DNA of 54,287 nt from a virus, in the IMG/VR virus record IMGVR_UViG_3300017593_002049, positions 1 through 54,287 of that record; one strand, written 5' to 3'. The position numbers and the translations under genes are program-made. The notes beneath the pieces are model-generated. The model worked only from the letters and a program-made list of their open reading frames with translations. It was not told where the DNA came from and did no database searches. Positions 32,711 to 41,428 of this stretch are shown piece by piece. Each line of letters starts with the position of its first letter. Position 1 is the stretch's first letter.

Positions 32711-32750
32711 GGAACACCCCTAAAAGCGTAAATCAAACCTTGCCTATACT
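32711..32750 (+). promoter_or_regulatory. late promoter E (tail sheath)
   Basis: GGAACACC at 32711 (extended CCTAAAAGCG), 26 nt, TATACT (32745-32750), the best -10 of the set. Confidence 0.8.
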
Positions 32751-32776
32751 GATGGAATACCAACACAGTATAGGCA
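32741..32776 (+). promoter_or_regulatory. inverted repeat over promoter E -10 and sheath SD
   Basis: TGCCTATACTG (32741-32751) and CAGTATAGGCA (32766-32776) are perfectly complementary, 11 bp, followed by TTTTATT. The left arm contains the -10 box, the right arm the TAGG ribosome-binding site of the gene at 32784. It can act as a terminator and SD trap for read-through RNA. Confidence 0.65.
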
Positions 32777-32783
32777 TTTTATT

Positions 32784-34172
32784 ATGAGCGCTCAGACCCT
32801 TTATTTAAGTATTCTAGCGTCTTCTATGGCGCTGACGGAATCACCAAATCCCGCAGCGCTGGCAAGTATTGAGCTTGTCACAGAATACGCGTTTGACTCA
32901 AATGTTGTGGCAAAAGTCATGGCAGTTGATGAAAAAACCTTTACCGAGTCAGCAGACCCCTTGAACAATCTTGTTTTTAAGATCAGCCTTACCGATAAGA
33001 TAGATGCAAGCGTCATAACCGAGTTGACAGGCCGCTTATACACTGGCGGCGGCGTTGAAGCCCTAGAGGAGCACCACGGCGATGATTTTGGCTATATTAC
33101 CAGTAAGTTAGACTTCTACGGCGCGTTAGACAGCCAGTATGATTTTTTTGAGACAGTTACCACAAGCTATAACGCAGCTGATGCAGCAGCGATCATGACA
33201 GCGCTTGATACCATGGGCGCGTTAAACCAGCTTGGCGATTATCGCGTGAAAGAGGTTGAGCTTGCCGTACCAGCCAGCACCGTAACCGACCTCACACCGA
33301 CAGAGATCAAAAACGCATTGTTAGACATGCGCGATCGTCCGCGTTACCTAGTAACTTGTGACGTGGCCAGCCTACCAAATATCGAAGCATTGGCCGAGAC
33401 AATGGGCAAGCTAAACTGTCACGTATTGCTTGATATTGGCGATATCAACGACTGGCAATCAGCGGTAGCACTGGCTGAAACGCTAAACATTAACGATCAC
33501 CGTTTTTGGGTTTTTTGGAACCCTAACAAGTCACGCCCAAGCAATGCAGCAACCGTACTGGCGCGTAAAAAATGGCGGCCTTGTGTTGGTGACTACCTAG
33601 CGCAATTACTGATCCGAAATGCAGCCAGCAACGCGGCAGGAATCCCGCCTATTTACCGTCCGATCGCAGGTTATGACTTCCCTTTATCGTTCCGTGATAT
33701 GGAGAAAAAAGGCGGCCTATCGCTTGATGAAGAAGCGCAAAACGCGCTTGCCAGCGCTGGCGTGAACGTGGTTATCAATGAACGTTTTGAGGGCGGCGAT
33801 CGCTGGATTTATGGCGATGCGCTCACCCAGTACGACAGCAAAACAAGCGCCTTGCGTTTGATCAATGCCTCAGAGATCGAGACTTACACCGCAAACGTTG
33901 TTATTGGTATTGCTAAAAAGCATTTATTAAAAGGCATGAGCAGCTATATCAAAGACGCGACCAGCGAGTGTGAGCGCTTCTTAGATGCTTGTGTTGTCGA
34001 TGACAGCGGTAAAGGCTTATTGGTGCAGTCGTCAGAGCTTGGCGGTCGTTATTATGCGCTAAGCATTACCCCTCGCGCCGATGATCCGTTCTCAAAAGTT
34101 GATATTAAGTTTAGCCGCCGTCCGCAAGGTTGCGCACGTCAGGCGTTCTTAGAAACCACCATTACCAAGTAA
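32784..34172 (+). CDS. contractile tail sheath protein
   Basis: 462 aa. The C-terminal half has the sheath pattern: AGIPPIYRPIAGYDFPLSF, LDEEAQNALASAGVNVVINE, DRWIYGDALTQY, and a final domain ending ARQAFLETTITK. This shows a myovirus-type tail. N-terminal part (1-150) is less typical of sheaths; the usual N-terminal sheath motif instead appears in the small gene at 31601. Has its own late promoter, as expected for an abundant protein. Confidence 0.75.
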   Translation: MSAQTLYLSILASSMALTESPNPAALASIELVTEYAFDSNVVAKVMAVDEKTFTESADPLNNLVFKISLTDKIDASVITELTGRLYTGGGVEALEEHHGDDFGYITSKLDFYGALDSQYDFFETVTTSYNAADAAAIMTALDTMGALNQLGDYRVKEVELAVPASTVTDLTPTEIKNALLDMRDRPRYLVTCDVASLPNIEALAETMGKLNCHVLLDIGDINDWQSAVALAETLNINDHRFWVFWNPNKSRPSNAATVLARKKWRPCVGDYLAQLLIRNAASNAAGIPPIYRPIAGYDFPLSFRDMEKKGGLSLDEEAQNALASAGVNVVINERFEGGDRWIYGDALTQYDSKTSALRLINASEIETYTANVVIGIAKKHLLKGMSSYIKDATSECERFLDACVVDDSGKGLLVQSSELGGRYYALSITPRADDPFSKVDIKFSRRPQGCARQAFLETTITK

Positions 34173-34181
34173 CAACCCGCT

Positions 34182-34211
34182 TGATCACCAGCACGCCAGC
34201 GTTGGTGATCA
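34182..34211 (+). other. perfect intergenic hairpin without T-run
   Basis: TGATCACCA / TTGGTGATCA stem with an 11-nt loop, between sheath and the next gene; no T-run. Partial terminator or RNA-stability element. Confidence 0.5.
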
Positions 34212-34251
34212 GCAATAACCTCATGTAAGTAACTATTTTCAAGGAAAAATT

Positions 34252-35145
34252 ATGCTAAACCCAATGATGAACCAGCGCCGCCGCGACCGTAACCATGAGC
34301 GCCAACAAGCCCAGTTTGACGCAATGAACCCAAAAGATGCCGCCGATAAGCTAGGGGCTGACCCAATCAGCGAGCGTATGGCTATGGTCGCTAACAGTCA
34401 AATGCGTATTCAGGCGCTATCGGTCGCGTTTATGCTGGCCGCTACGCTATCAGAAGCCGACTATGACGATGAAGATATCTTGCCAAGCGAAGTGCTAGAT
34501 GCGTTGATGCTTGAAGCGTTTGTCGATGATGACGATGAAGATATCGAGGGTATCGATGAAAACGTTAAGGTCGTATTCTCAGCCCACGTAGCAGACGCAC
34601 TATCAACGCTTAGCGTTGAAGACTCAGTGATTGATGATTTGTTTGATGATGACGTTGAGGTTGCCGATGCAGCAGCACTTGCCGCCGCCGAAACTGTGCT
34701 AGAAAACATGCCTGATGACGGTGATGATTTTGATCTTTTTGTGGCCGCGTTTGCTTATAGCGATGAAGACGTGGACGATGCAGAAGAATCGTTTGATAGC
34801 ATGAATGGTCAAGAGCCACAGTTTGATGCCGCTGGCAAAAAATTACGCGTTGGTAAAAAGACAGTGAAAAAAGTTAACGGTAAAACGCTGACTTACAAAG
34901 CAGTCAAAGCCATTCGTAACGGTAAAAAAGTCACCATTAACAAGCGTATTGGCGGCAAACCGCTACTTAAAGCTGGCCAAAAAGCCGCGCTCAAAAAAGC
35001 ACGCCGCAAAGCGGGTACTGGTTCCGCGATCAAAAAACAGATGAAATCGTTTAGTAAAGGTATGCGCATGAACCTCTACAAAGGCAATAAAAATCGATTG
35101 AACGCTTTACAAAAGGCAGGATCAGCGCGTTATTTTAACGCTTAA
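34252..35145 (+). CDS. bipartite acidic/basic scaffold-like protein
   Basis: 297 aa in two opposite parts. Residues about 65-180 are extremely acidic (DYDDEDILPSE, VDDDDEDIEG, DDGDDFDLF); residues about 193-297 are extremely basic (GKKTVKKVNGKTLTY, KAALKKARRKAGTGSAIKKQ). The junction carries FDSM (181) and FDAA (191), and FDAM lies at 22, so the putative protease could remove the acidic part and free a DNA-binding basic domain. This would suit an internal head protein or scaffold. Separated from the sheath gene by a hairpin; AAGGA is well placed. Confidence 0.5.
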   Translation: MLNPMMNQRRRDRNHERQQAQFDAMNPKDAADKLGADPISERMAMVANSQMRIQALSVAFMLAATLSEADYDDEDILPSEVLDALMLEAFVDDDDEDIEGIDENVKVVFSAHVADALSTLSVEDSVIDDLFDDDVEVADAAALAAAETVLENMPDDGDDFDLFVAAFAYSDEDVDDAEESFDSMNGQEPQFDAAGKKLRVGKKTVKKVNGKTLTYKAVKAIRNGKKVTINKRIGGKPLLKAGQKAALKKARRKAGTGSAIKKQMKSFSKGMRMNLYKGNKNRLNALQKAGSARYFNA

Positions 35146-35162
35146 TAACGACATGCCAGCCT

Positions 35163-35196
35163 AAAAAAGCCGCCTCAATATGGGGCGGCTTTTTTA
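35163..35196 (+). terminator. terminator before late promoter F
   Basis: AAAAAAGCCGCC / GGCGGCTTTTTT stem, 3 nt before the GGAACAC element of promoter F. Confidence 0.9.
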
Positions 35197-35198
35197 TT

Positions 35199-35238
35199 GG
35201 AACACCGCCAGTAAGCCGTCAGGCTATCAACCTACAAT
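35199..35238 (+). promoter_or_regulatory. late promoter F
   Basis: GGAACACC at 35199, 26 nt, TACAAT (35233-35238). Drives the baseplate-wedge cassette. Confidence 0.78.
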
Positions 35239-35280
35239 AGATGGATAAGAACGCTAACGTTTATTTTATACAGGTGATCC

Positions 35281-35823
35281 ATGAAACTATCAAACATTAC
35301 AGCAAAGACAAAATTAGTGGCCGACTTCTCAAAACGCCTTTCTCGTAGCACCAAACAAAAGATAGTAGACACAGCCGTTGAAAAGGTAAAGCGGCTATCA
35401 GGCGCAAGCGTGCGCCCAGTCAGCATGGCATTAGAGAACGGCCAAACGGTTAAGATCTATTTACGCTTGGTTGATAACGGCGAAAAATACGACATATTCC
35501 GCATTGATGTTAACGGCAAAATGATCCCGCTATCAGGTGATTTTGACAACAGTTATAGCGATTCGTTTAATGCCTCAGTCGATGCGCTAGCAACCATGAT
35601 CAACACAGGGCAAAAGAAGTTTGACGCTAAGCGTGCCAAGATGAAAGTGCGCAAGACACCCGCTGGCGGTAAAAGTAGAGCCAATCGACCGATGAATAAA
35701 TCGCAGCAGCGTAACGCCTTGTTTGACGAGATCGCAGATCTTGACGCGATTATCAAAACTAAGGCCGAGGAAAAAGCCGCGCTAACGGATCAGTTGGCCA
35801 AAATCAAAGCAAGCAATAAGTAA
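35281..35823 (+). CDS. basic head-associated protein (hypothetical)
   Basis: 180 aa, basic. N-terminal helix (KLVADFSKRLSRSTKQKIV), a beta-rich centre (VKIYLRLVDNGEKYDIFRID) and a Lys/Arg-rich segment 117-145 bounded by FDA (114) and FDE (148), then a coiled coil. The flanking FD motifs suggest virion packaging with processing, as for the bipartite protein before it. Family not recognised. Confidence 0.45.
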   Translation: MKLSNITAKTKLVADFSKRLSRSTKQKIVDTAVEKVKRLSGASVRPVSMALENGQTVKIYLRLVDNGEKYDIFRIDVNGKMIPLSGDFDNSYSDSFNASVDALATMINTGQKKFDAKRAKMKVRKTPAGGKSRANRPMNKSQQRNALFDEIADLDAIIKTKAEEKAALTDQLAKIKASNK

Positions 35824-35834
35824 CAGGTGAGATC

Positions 35835-36254
35835 ATGCAAAACAGCTACATAGTAGACGCTTTTTTGACTGGTGCAGCGTGGATGACGCTTATCTTCTTA
35901 TATTTTGACAGCCGCGCACGTATCAAGGGGCTTAGCGAGGTCATTAGTGCCAATACGCTAGCCGTGGCACTATCAAGATCGGTAAAGGCGGCAACCAGTT
36001 TGGCCGTGCCAGCCGCCGCGCTTTATTTATTCGCGTTATGGCGCTTTTATGCCTTGATGGTACAGACGCAAACTTGGGGCGCTGGTGGCATAGGTTTACT
36101 AACGGCGCTGGCGTGTATAGGTGTGCCTTTAATATGGTTGTTTGTCATGCTCGTTTTCGTAAGTCATAGCCCATTCGCTAACTTACCCCTACCTGAGTCA
36201 ACCAACAAATACTCAAAACGCCCAAACGTTGTAAATAAGGCTGGCTATGATTGA
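35835..36254 (+). CDS. late integral membrane protein
   Basis: 139 aa with three probable transmembrane helices (FLTGAAWMTLIFLYF; SLAVPAAALYLFALWRFYALM; IGLLTALACIGVPLIWLFVMLVFV). CAGGTGA precedes the ATG. It is unusual in a baseplate operon; perhaps a second holin-type or infection-related membrane protein. It overlaps the next gene by 8 bp. Confidence 0.5.
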   Translation: MQNSYIVDAFLTGAAWMTLIFLYFDSRARIKGLSEVISANTLAVALSRSVKAATSLAVPAAALYLFALWRFYALMVQTQTWGAGGIGLLTALACIGVPLIWLFVMLVFVSHSPFANLPLPESTNKYSKRPNVVNKAGYD

Positions 36255-36576
36255 TACTCAAAAGATAAAAGCCATGATTGATCACTGGCTGGCCACGCCG
36301 CCAAACGGCTATTTTGGCCAAAGTTACGGCGCTGATGTGCGCAACATGCTATTGCGTGAGCTGAACACTGACAACGCAGACGGCTTTTTGGCGAAGTTGC
36401 GCCGTGATATACCGCTATTAAACCAGCTTGATGATAGCCAGCTTAGTATCAACGTGGTAACAGAGGGTTATGACAAGCTGTATGTTTATCTAAAGGTCGG
36501 AGGCGTTAACATCGAGCTTGGCGAGTCAACAACACAAACCACAGATCAGGATTATTACGATGTCAGAGCGCAGTAA
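36247..36576 (+). CDS. baseplate wedge protein, gp25/W-like
   Basis: 109 aa. WLATPPNGYFGQSYGADVRNMLL and LDDSQLSINVVTEGYDKLYVYLKVGG fit the T4 gp25/P2 W family that joins sheath to baseplate. It precedes J- and I-like genes in the standard baseplate order. AAGG lies 6 nt before the ATG. Confidence 0.6.
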   Translation: MIDTQKIKAMIDHWLATPPNGYFGQSYGADVRNMLLRELNTDNADGFLAKLRRDIPLLNQLDDSQLSINVVTEGYDKLYVYLKVGGVNIELGESTTQTTDQDYYDVRAQ

Positions 36577-38023
36577 ATTATTAGAGAGTATCAGCAGTAA
36601 TATCAACGACTACCCCGAGGTGGCCGAGCGCTGGCGTGCTGGTGATCCGACCGTTAGAGCAATGCTAACATCGATCGTTGAGGCGGCAATCTTCCTAAAG
36701 CGGGATAACGATGTAAACACGGTTGAGCCGTTTATCAAGTCTAAAAACCGCACGATTATTGCTGATGCGATCAACAAAGGCGTGTTGCCAACAGCCACGC
36801 CATGCCAGCACCTTTTGACGGTAGAAAACAACTCACAAGCCACGGTCGTATTGTCACAAGGCCGTGTTATTGAAGACGGTACAGGGCGGCAATGGCGCTT
36901 TATGGCAGCCCTAAACTTGGCCGCTGGTGAGAAAAAAACCGTGCTGGTAGAGCAAAGCATTATTAACCGCGTGAGTATGACGGTTCCTATTAATGAGCCG
37001 TTTTATACCGTGGCGCTATCAACGACTGACGGCGCGTACTTCTCAGGCGTGGGGATCACAAACACGACCACTGGTGATATTTACACGCATACGCCTAAAT
37101 TCATGAACGCCGCTATAGATGCGCCAGTCTATACCTTGCAAAGCGATGATCTAGTGACAATCAAGGTTGTTTTTGGGGCAAGCGACCGCGCTGGTAAGAC
37201 CGTACAGGCGGGCGAAACGTATGAGTTTGCGATCACTCAATGTTATGGCGAGATCGAAGCCGCCAGCTTATCCCAAGCCGCGCTTAGCGAGATCAATAGC
37301 AGCAACGAAAGCAAGCTAAACCTCTATTTCAAAGCAGGTGATATGATTCGTGCTGGCGCGAACCCGCTAACGATCAACCAGCTAAGACTACTTGCCAGCT
37401 TCCCATCTATGTATGACCGTAACGCCGTCTTTATGGGTAACTTTACCTTTTTGGTAATGCAGCACTTCATGAACCGTTTTGACTATATGGCGATATGGAA
37501 CGAAACCACGCATGAGAAATATTACGGCGCGTCATTAGATAGCATCAATCACCTAAACCTTGCTGTGGTAGCCAAGAGCAGCAGCACCAGTGAGAAAAAC
37601 CAGCTGATCAGCGACATTCAACAACTGGTCGCACGCGCTGACAGCTTGCTAGAGGGGCGCGTTAGGATTAAAACCGTGGTAGAGCGACCTTACAAGATCA
37701 CCATTACAGGCCGCTTGGGTGCGGTGCATGATATGGACTCAGTGCGAACGCAGATCAAAGAATTGCTACTGGTCAGCTATGGTAAAGGCTCCCTTGCCGC
37801 CATTCATCATAACGCCGATGGATTCAACCAATTAGAGATCGCAACGCGCTTGCGTGCTGAGATATCAGCCTTTCAAGATCGTATCAGTGATTTTACCGTG
37901 AGTAGTGAAGACGTGAGCGCCAATCCAGTTAAGCCGCATGAGTGGGCTTACCTAAGTAGCAGTAGCATAACCATCAACCTAACCCGAACGGCAGACAGTG
38001 GTAACGCGATATGGACAATGTAA
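36560..38023 (+). CDS. baseplate wedge protein, J-like
   Basis: 487 aa from the ATG at 36560 (AGGA 9 nt upstream; overlaps the previous gene by 17 bp). Composition and context fit baseplate J/gp6-type proteins: helical N-terminus (LRSMLTSIVEA-type segment VRAMLTSIVEAAIFLK), beta-rich centre (RVIEDGTGRQWRF, LAAGEKKTVLVEQ) and a C-terminal domain with VRTQIKELLLVSYGKGSLA. It forms the wedge backbone with the W- and I-like proteins. Confidence 0.6.
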   Translation: MSERSKLLESISSNINDYPEVAERWRAGDPTVRAMLTSIVEAAIFLKRDNDVNTVEPFIKSKNRTIIADAINKGVLPTATPCQHLLTVENNSQATVVLSQGRVIEDGTGRQWRFMAALNLAAGEKKTVLVEQSIINRVSMTVPINEPFYTVALSTTDGAYFSGVGITNTTTGDIYTHTPKFMNAAIDAPVYTLQSDDLVTIKVVFGASDRAGKTVQAGETYEFAITQCYGEIEAASLSQAALSEINSSNESKLNLYFKAGDMIRAGANPLTINQLRLLASFPSMYDRNAVFMGNFTFLVMQHFMNRFDYMAIWNETTHEKYYGASLDSINHLNLAVVAKSSSTSEKNQLISDIQQLVARADSLLEGRVRIKTVVERPYKITITGRLGAVHDMDSVRTQIKELLLVSYGKGSLAAIHHNADGFNQLEIATRLRAEISAFQDRISDFTVSSEDVSANPVKPHEWAYLSSSSITINLTRTADSGNAIWTM

Positions 38024-38640
38024 CCCTAACAGCCAGTGATTTTTTATCACCGATCTTGCATAGCAGCGCGGCCAACGAATTAGAACGCGCTATGGCTGGC
38101 GTGTTTGTTGATACTGTGCAAGATAAAATGATCGACCAGCTAAACGATATCTACAATTACGGTGCGGCATGGCAGGGCGGTCGTACTGTTGTTGAGCGCT
38201 TTACCAAGCTAAACGGCCTTGCTGTATTGCGGCGTGATGATGACGGTCTAAGCGACAAACTAATGAGCGTCATTTACGCAAATTGGGAGGCCATGGCCAG
38301 CGAACGCGGCTTGGCTTTCTTACAATTTGTTTTAGACATGCTTTACCCAAGCCAAAGCCAAGTTAAGCAGTTGTGGCACTCAAAAGCGCTGGCCAGTAGC
38401 TACCCAAACCACGTCAGAGAAAAGGGCGGTGATGGATTGTTTTTAACCAGCCGCGTGCGTATTAAGATCGATTCATCCGTTGATATTGCGGAGCTATCAG
38501 AGCTTGCGCCAACAATGACCCGCCTTGTGCCATGGCATATCGTGCCCGAGGTTGCCGTAAGCATTAATACTGATGACACAGGGCTAGCGTTCGCCGCCGC
38601 TGGCACGTTGTATCAAGCGGTTAATTTTTCGCCTTATTAA
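38011..38640 (+). CDS. baseplate wedge protein, I-like
   Basis: 209 aa, overlapping the J-like gene by 13 bp. NELERAMAGVFVDTVQDKMIDQLNDIYNY, in parts ELERAMAGVFVDTVQDKM and GLAFLQFVLDMLYP, with a C-terminal LVPWHIVPEVAVSIN, resembles P2 I-type tail proteins. Ends cassette F. Confidence 0.5.
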   Translation: MDNVTLTASDFLSPILHSSAANELERAMAGVFVDTVQDKMIDQLNDIYNYGAAWQGGRTVVERFTKLNGLAVLRRDDDGLSDKLMSVIYANWEAMASERGLAFLQFVLDMLYPSQSQVKQLWHSKALASSYPNHVREKGGDGLFLTSRVRIKIDSSVDIAELSELAPTMTRLVPWHIVPEVAVSINTDDTGLAFAAAGTLYQAVNFSPY

Positions 38641-38650
38641 AACAACCACT

Positions 38651-38684
38651 AAAAAAGCCGCCTTTAATCTTGGCGGCTTTTTTT
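38651..38684 (+). terminator. terminator before late promoter G
   Basis: AAAAAAGCCGCC / GGCGGCTTTTTTT stem, 17 nt before the promoter G element. Confidence 0.9.
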
Positions 38685-38700
38685 ATGTCGGTTGATCGAT

Positions 38701-38740
38701 GGAACACCCCTAAAAGGTACGGCTAATAACTTGTCAAAAT
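38701..38740 (+). promoter_or_regulatory. late promoter G (tail tube)
   Basis: GGAACACC at 38701 (extended CCTAAAAGG), 26 nt, CAAAAT (38735-38740). The -10 context AACTTGTCAAAATAACC is almost the same as in promoter H. An imperfect inverted repeat, ACCCTTATT / AATAAAGGT (38743-38770), reaches the SD. Confidence 0.75.
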
Positions 38741-38777
38741 AACCCTTATTACTTACTTATCAATAAAGGTCGTTACT

Positions 38778-39398
38778 ATGAAGACAAACACCCCAAGCCT
38801 TGCAGCATACCGCAAGCAATACCAAACCATGAAGTCACTAGGCGCGGCTATGCTCGCTTGTAACGCCGTTTTGGTTATTGAGGGCTACGAGAACCTATAC
38901 ATGCTGCTACAGAACTTCCAGCGGCCAATTACCAGCCACCATGACTCAGCCGATGTGGATGCAGCACGCGGCTTACAGATGCACGCAGCTGGCACGCGTA
39001 AAACCAACTTTGAGTCACAATGGACGTTTATTGAAACCGAAAGCGGCGTTATCTCACAGTTTGCAGACGACTTGGTGAATATTCACAACGGCATTATTCC
39101 ACTGGCACGCGTTTATGACGGTTTTGTTGATGACGGCGATAACATCAAAGGTATGCGCGAATATGAGCTTATCGATTGTGCGATCACGTTTGCTGACGGC
39201 GGCGGTGAGATCGATGCGGCCAGCCGCAGCCAAATCCTACAGGTACAGGCAAGTTGCCGCTACAACTACTTTGGTAATAGCAGCAAATTAGGCTCAACAG
39301 GCACGGACGTTTTCGCTAATACGCTAAACAGCGCACTAAGCACTCTTGGCGGCTTAACCCCATCATTCACTTCAAATGACGTTACCATTTTTGGTTAA
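38778..39398 (+). CDS. probable tail tube protein
   Basis: 206 aa. FESQWTFIETESGVISQFADDL, in parts TFIETESGVISQ, and ELIDCAITFADGGGEIDAAS, then ILQVQASCRYNYFG, fit a tube-type beta barrel. Own late promoter and terminator upstream indicate high expression, as expected for the major tube subunit. A related protein is encoded at 43020. Confidence 0.55.
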   Translation: MKTNTPSLAAYRKQYQTMKSLGAAMLACNAVLVIEGYENLYMLLQNFQRPITSHHDSADVDAARGLQMHAAGTRKTNFESQWTFIETESGVISQFADDLVNIHNGIIPLARVYDGFVDDGDNIKGMREYELIDCAITFADGGGEIDAASRSQILQVQASCRYNYFGNSSKLGSTGTDVFANTLNSALSTLGGLTPSFTSNDVTIFG

Positions 39399-39407
39399 GG
39401 CGGCCTT

Positions 39408-39899
39408 GTGAGCGTTAATGACACAGACGTAAATCACGTCATTGGCACGATCCAAGATGCGGCCAGTGAGTTGTATGAGGAGCTTTTAACGACTGGATAT
39501 TCTTTATTGCTCAGTGACGTTGTTAAAGTATTTGTTATCAACGCTAAGAAATATGCGGGATGGTCAGGCGAGTTGCAGCATTGCCCTAAAAGCGATGAAT
39601 CGTGCGTTAAGCCATTATTGGTGATTGATGAAAATACGGTTTTGGGGGTAGATGACTGGCTAATTGTTGAGCCAGTCATCCGCGCTCATTGTGATCTAGT
39701 ACAGGCGCGGCGTATGGAGGGGGCGCAGAATTTAGGCGTTCAACCCGCTGGCATGTCGTCAAGCGAGGCACGCCAGCTATATGATGATGCCGTAAAAACA
39801 ATGCAAAAAGAGGCGTTCCAATTCCAGCCGTTTAGCATTGAGATACCCAAAGACGATCCGCGCTATCCCAACGTTAGCCCTTGGTTGCTATGCCGCTGA
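39408..39899 (+). CDS. hypothetical tail/neck protein
   Basis: 163 aa with GTG start. Helical N-terminus (VIGTIQDAASELYEELL), a hydrophobic strand region (LLLSDVVKVFVINAKKYAGW) and C-terminal FQFQPFSIEIPKDDPRYPN. Lies between tube and hub genes; tail terminator or neck role possible, not shown. Confidence 0.45.
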   Translation: MSVNDTDVNHVIGTIQDAASELYEELLTTGYSLLLSDVVKVFVINAKKYAGWSGELQHCPKSDESCVKPLLVIDENTVLGVDDWLIVEPVIRAHCDLVQARRMEGAQNLGVQPAGMSSSEARQLYDDAVKTMQKEAFQFQPFSIEIPKDDPRYPNVSPWLLCR

Positions 39900-39904
39900 T
39901 AAAC

Positions 39905-39930
39905 GTGGCCACCGATCCATTGGTGGCCAC
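39905..39930 (+). other. perfect intergenic hairpin without T-run
   Basis: GTGGCCACC / GGTGGCCAC, 9 bp with an 8-nt loop, six bases after a stop codon and without T-run; third of its kind in the late region. Confidence 0.5.
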
Positions 39931-39961
39931 ACCCTAACAAATCATTAATCGAGACAAACGC

Positions 39962-40855
39962 GTGAATATTCAGCTTGAAGATGGTAGTCAAATTGGCGGC
40001 GGTAATTTAATCAGCGCAATCTATCGAACCGACCTTGTGCCAGTACCAGTAACGTTGGAGCTAGTGGTAAAGGCTGATGATAGATTGCGTGATTTACTTA
40101 CCATTGACCGCAAGATGACCACGCCAAAAGGCGTGCCGCTGGTAATTGTTAAGTCACAAGTAATAAACGAGCAAGCGATCAAGGCTGGCCGCCGCGTTAC
40201 GGCTATTCATGTAATCGCTGTGATCGCTGGCTGTGAGGCACTACTTGGCGTAACCAATAAAGCTGTGCACTTAGAGAACACCAATTTTAATGAGGTTTAC
40301 CGAGCACTTGGCGCAAAGGTGAGAATCAAGCGTGATATCAAGCTGGCCAGCTTCACTTGCTTAAAAGGGCAGTTGCCAACCGTAACAATAGCGCTGGCAC
40401 TACAAAGAGAGGCCGCTGTAGTTTGTAGTACCGACAGTGGCTTATCTGTCATACGCCTAAATGAGATCGTTAGCGAAGATGCGATACTTTTTGATAAAAG
40501 TGCCGTCCAGTGGATCGATAACCCAAATGCGATCAAGCACGGCAACGTTAATTATCTGTCCATCGATGATAACGGTTCAGATATTTTAGGTACGGCAAAA
40601 GCTGAGCGATCAATACAGTATTACCCCCGCGCTGATACCCGCGAACTACAAAACCTACGCCGCATACTGATCACCAAGGCCACAATCACGCGCCAGCTAG
40701 ATGAGCGCTTGGATGCTGGCAAGACCATATCCGTTGATGGGCAATCATTGATCACGCTCACTGGCGTACACACCTATGAGTCAGGGGCGGTAGGCGGTCG
40801 ATCAGTCGCAGCAACAAAAGCATGGCTGGCACAGGTAGAGGACACCAGACAATGA
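39962..40855 (+). CDS. putative baseplate hub protein (D-like)
   Basis: 297 aa from a GTG. Immediately upstream of the spike gene, as P2 D is near V in many myophages. Beta-rich N-terminus (YRTDLVPVPVTLELVVKADDRL, in parts VPVPVTLELVVKAD) and C-terminal RRILITKATITRQLDERLDAG. Overlaps the spike gene (ATGA). The identity is mainly positional. Confidence 0.4.
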   Translation: MNIQLEDGSQIGGGNLISAIYRTDLVPVPVTLELVVKADDRLRDLLTIDRKMTTPKGVPLVIVKSQVINEQAIKAGRRVTAIHVIAVIAGCEALLGVTNKAVHLENTNFNEVYRALGAKVRIKRDIKLASFTCLKGQLPTVTIALALQREAAVVCSTDSGLSVIRLNEIVSEDAILFDKSAVQWIDNPNAIKHGNVNYLSIDDNGSDILGTAKAERSIQYYPRADTRELQNLRRILITKATITRQLDERLDAGKTISVDGQSLITLTGVHTYESGAVGGRSVAATKAWLAQVEDTRQ

Positions 40856-41409
40856 GCTTTATATCCCCTTACATGCACCCCGCCAAGCTAATGAGCTATG
40901 ACAATGCTAACCGTACCGCAAAAGTCACTATTGCTGGCTTAACGGACGGCTTAACCGAGGGGATCACCGCGATGCTGGCCTATCCTATTGGTGATGACGA
41001 CTTGGACACCGAGCGCGAATTACTGGTAGGGGCTGACGTATGGGTATTTTTTGAGCAAGGCGATGTATCAATGCCAGTGGTGGCTTTTTATCGCCGTCAT
41101 GGTCAAGGCCGCGCAACCGTGGATGTTCGCCGCATACGTCAAGAGAACATCGAGCTATTAGCGCGTACCAGCGTGACGATCACCGCTAAAGACTTTATCG
41201 ATATAAAAGCCAAAAATGTAAATATCGAGGCCGACACAATCAATATCAAAGGTAATGTTAAACACGTTGGCAACTATGCCATGACTGGCAATCAGAGTGT
41301 GACAGGCAAGATCACCTCAACGGTTGATGTTGTCGCTGGCAATATATCCGTTCGATATCACAAGCATGGCAACGTTAAGAATGGTAGTAGCAATACCAGC
41401 GCACCATAA
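40852..41409 (+). CDS. baseplate spike protein (V-like) with HxH tip
   Basis: 185 aa from the ATG overlapping the previous stop. N-terminal OB-type domain (RTAKVTIAGLTDG, GADVWVFFEQGDVSMPVVA), then a triple beta-helix repeat region (NIELLARTSVTITAKDF, IDIKAKNVNIEADTINIKG) and an apex HKHGNVKNGSS with the HxH iron-binding signature of P2 V/phi92 spikes. It pierces the outer membrane when the sheath contracts. Confidence 0.75.
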   Translation: MSFISPYMHPAKLMSYDNANRTAKVTIAGLTDGLTEGITAMLAYPIGDDDLDTERELLVGADVWVFFEQGDVSMPVVAFYRRHGQGRATVDVRRIRQENIELLARTSVTITAKDFIDIKAKNVNIEADTINIKGNVKHVGNYAMTGNQSVTGKITSTVDVVAGNISVRYHKHGNVKNGSSNTSAP

Positions 41410-41428
41410 TAATTAATCAGGCGGCAAT

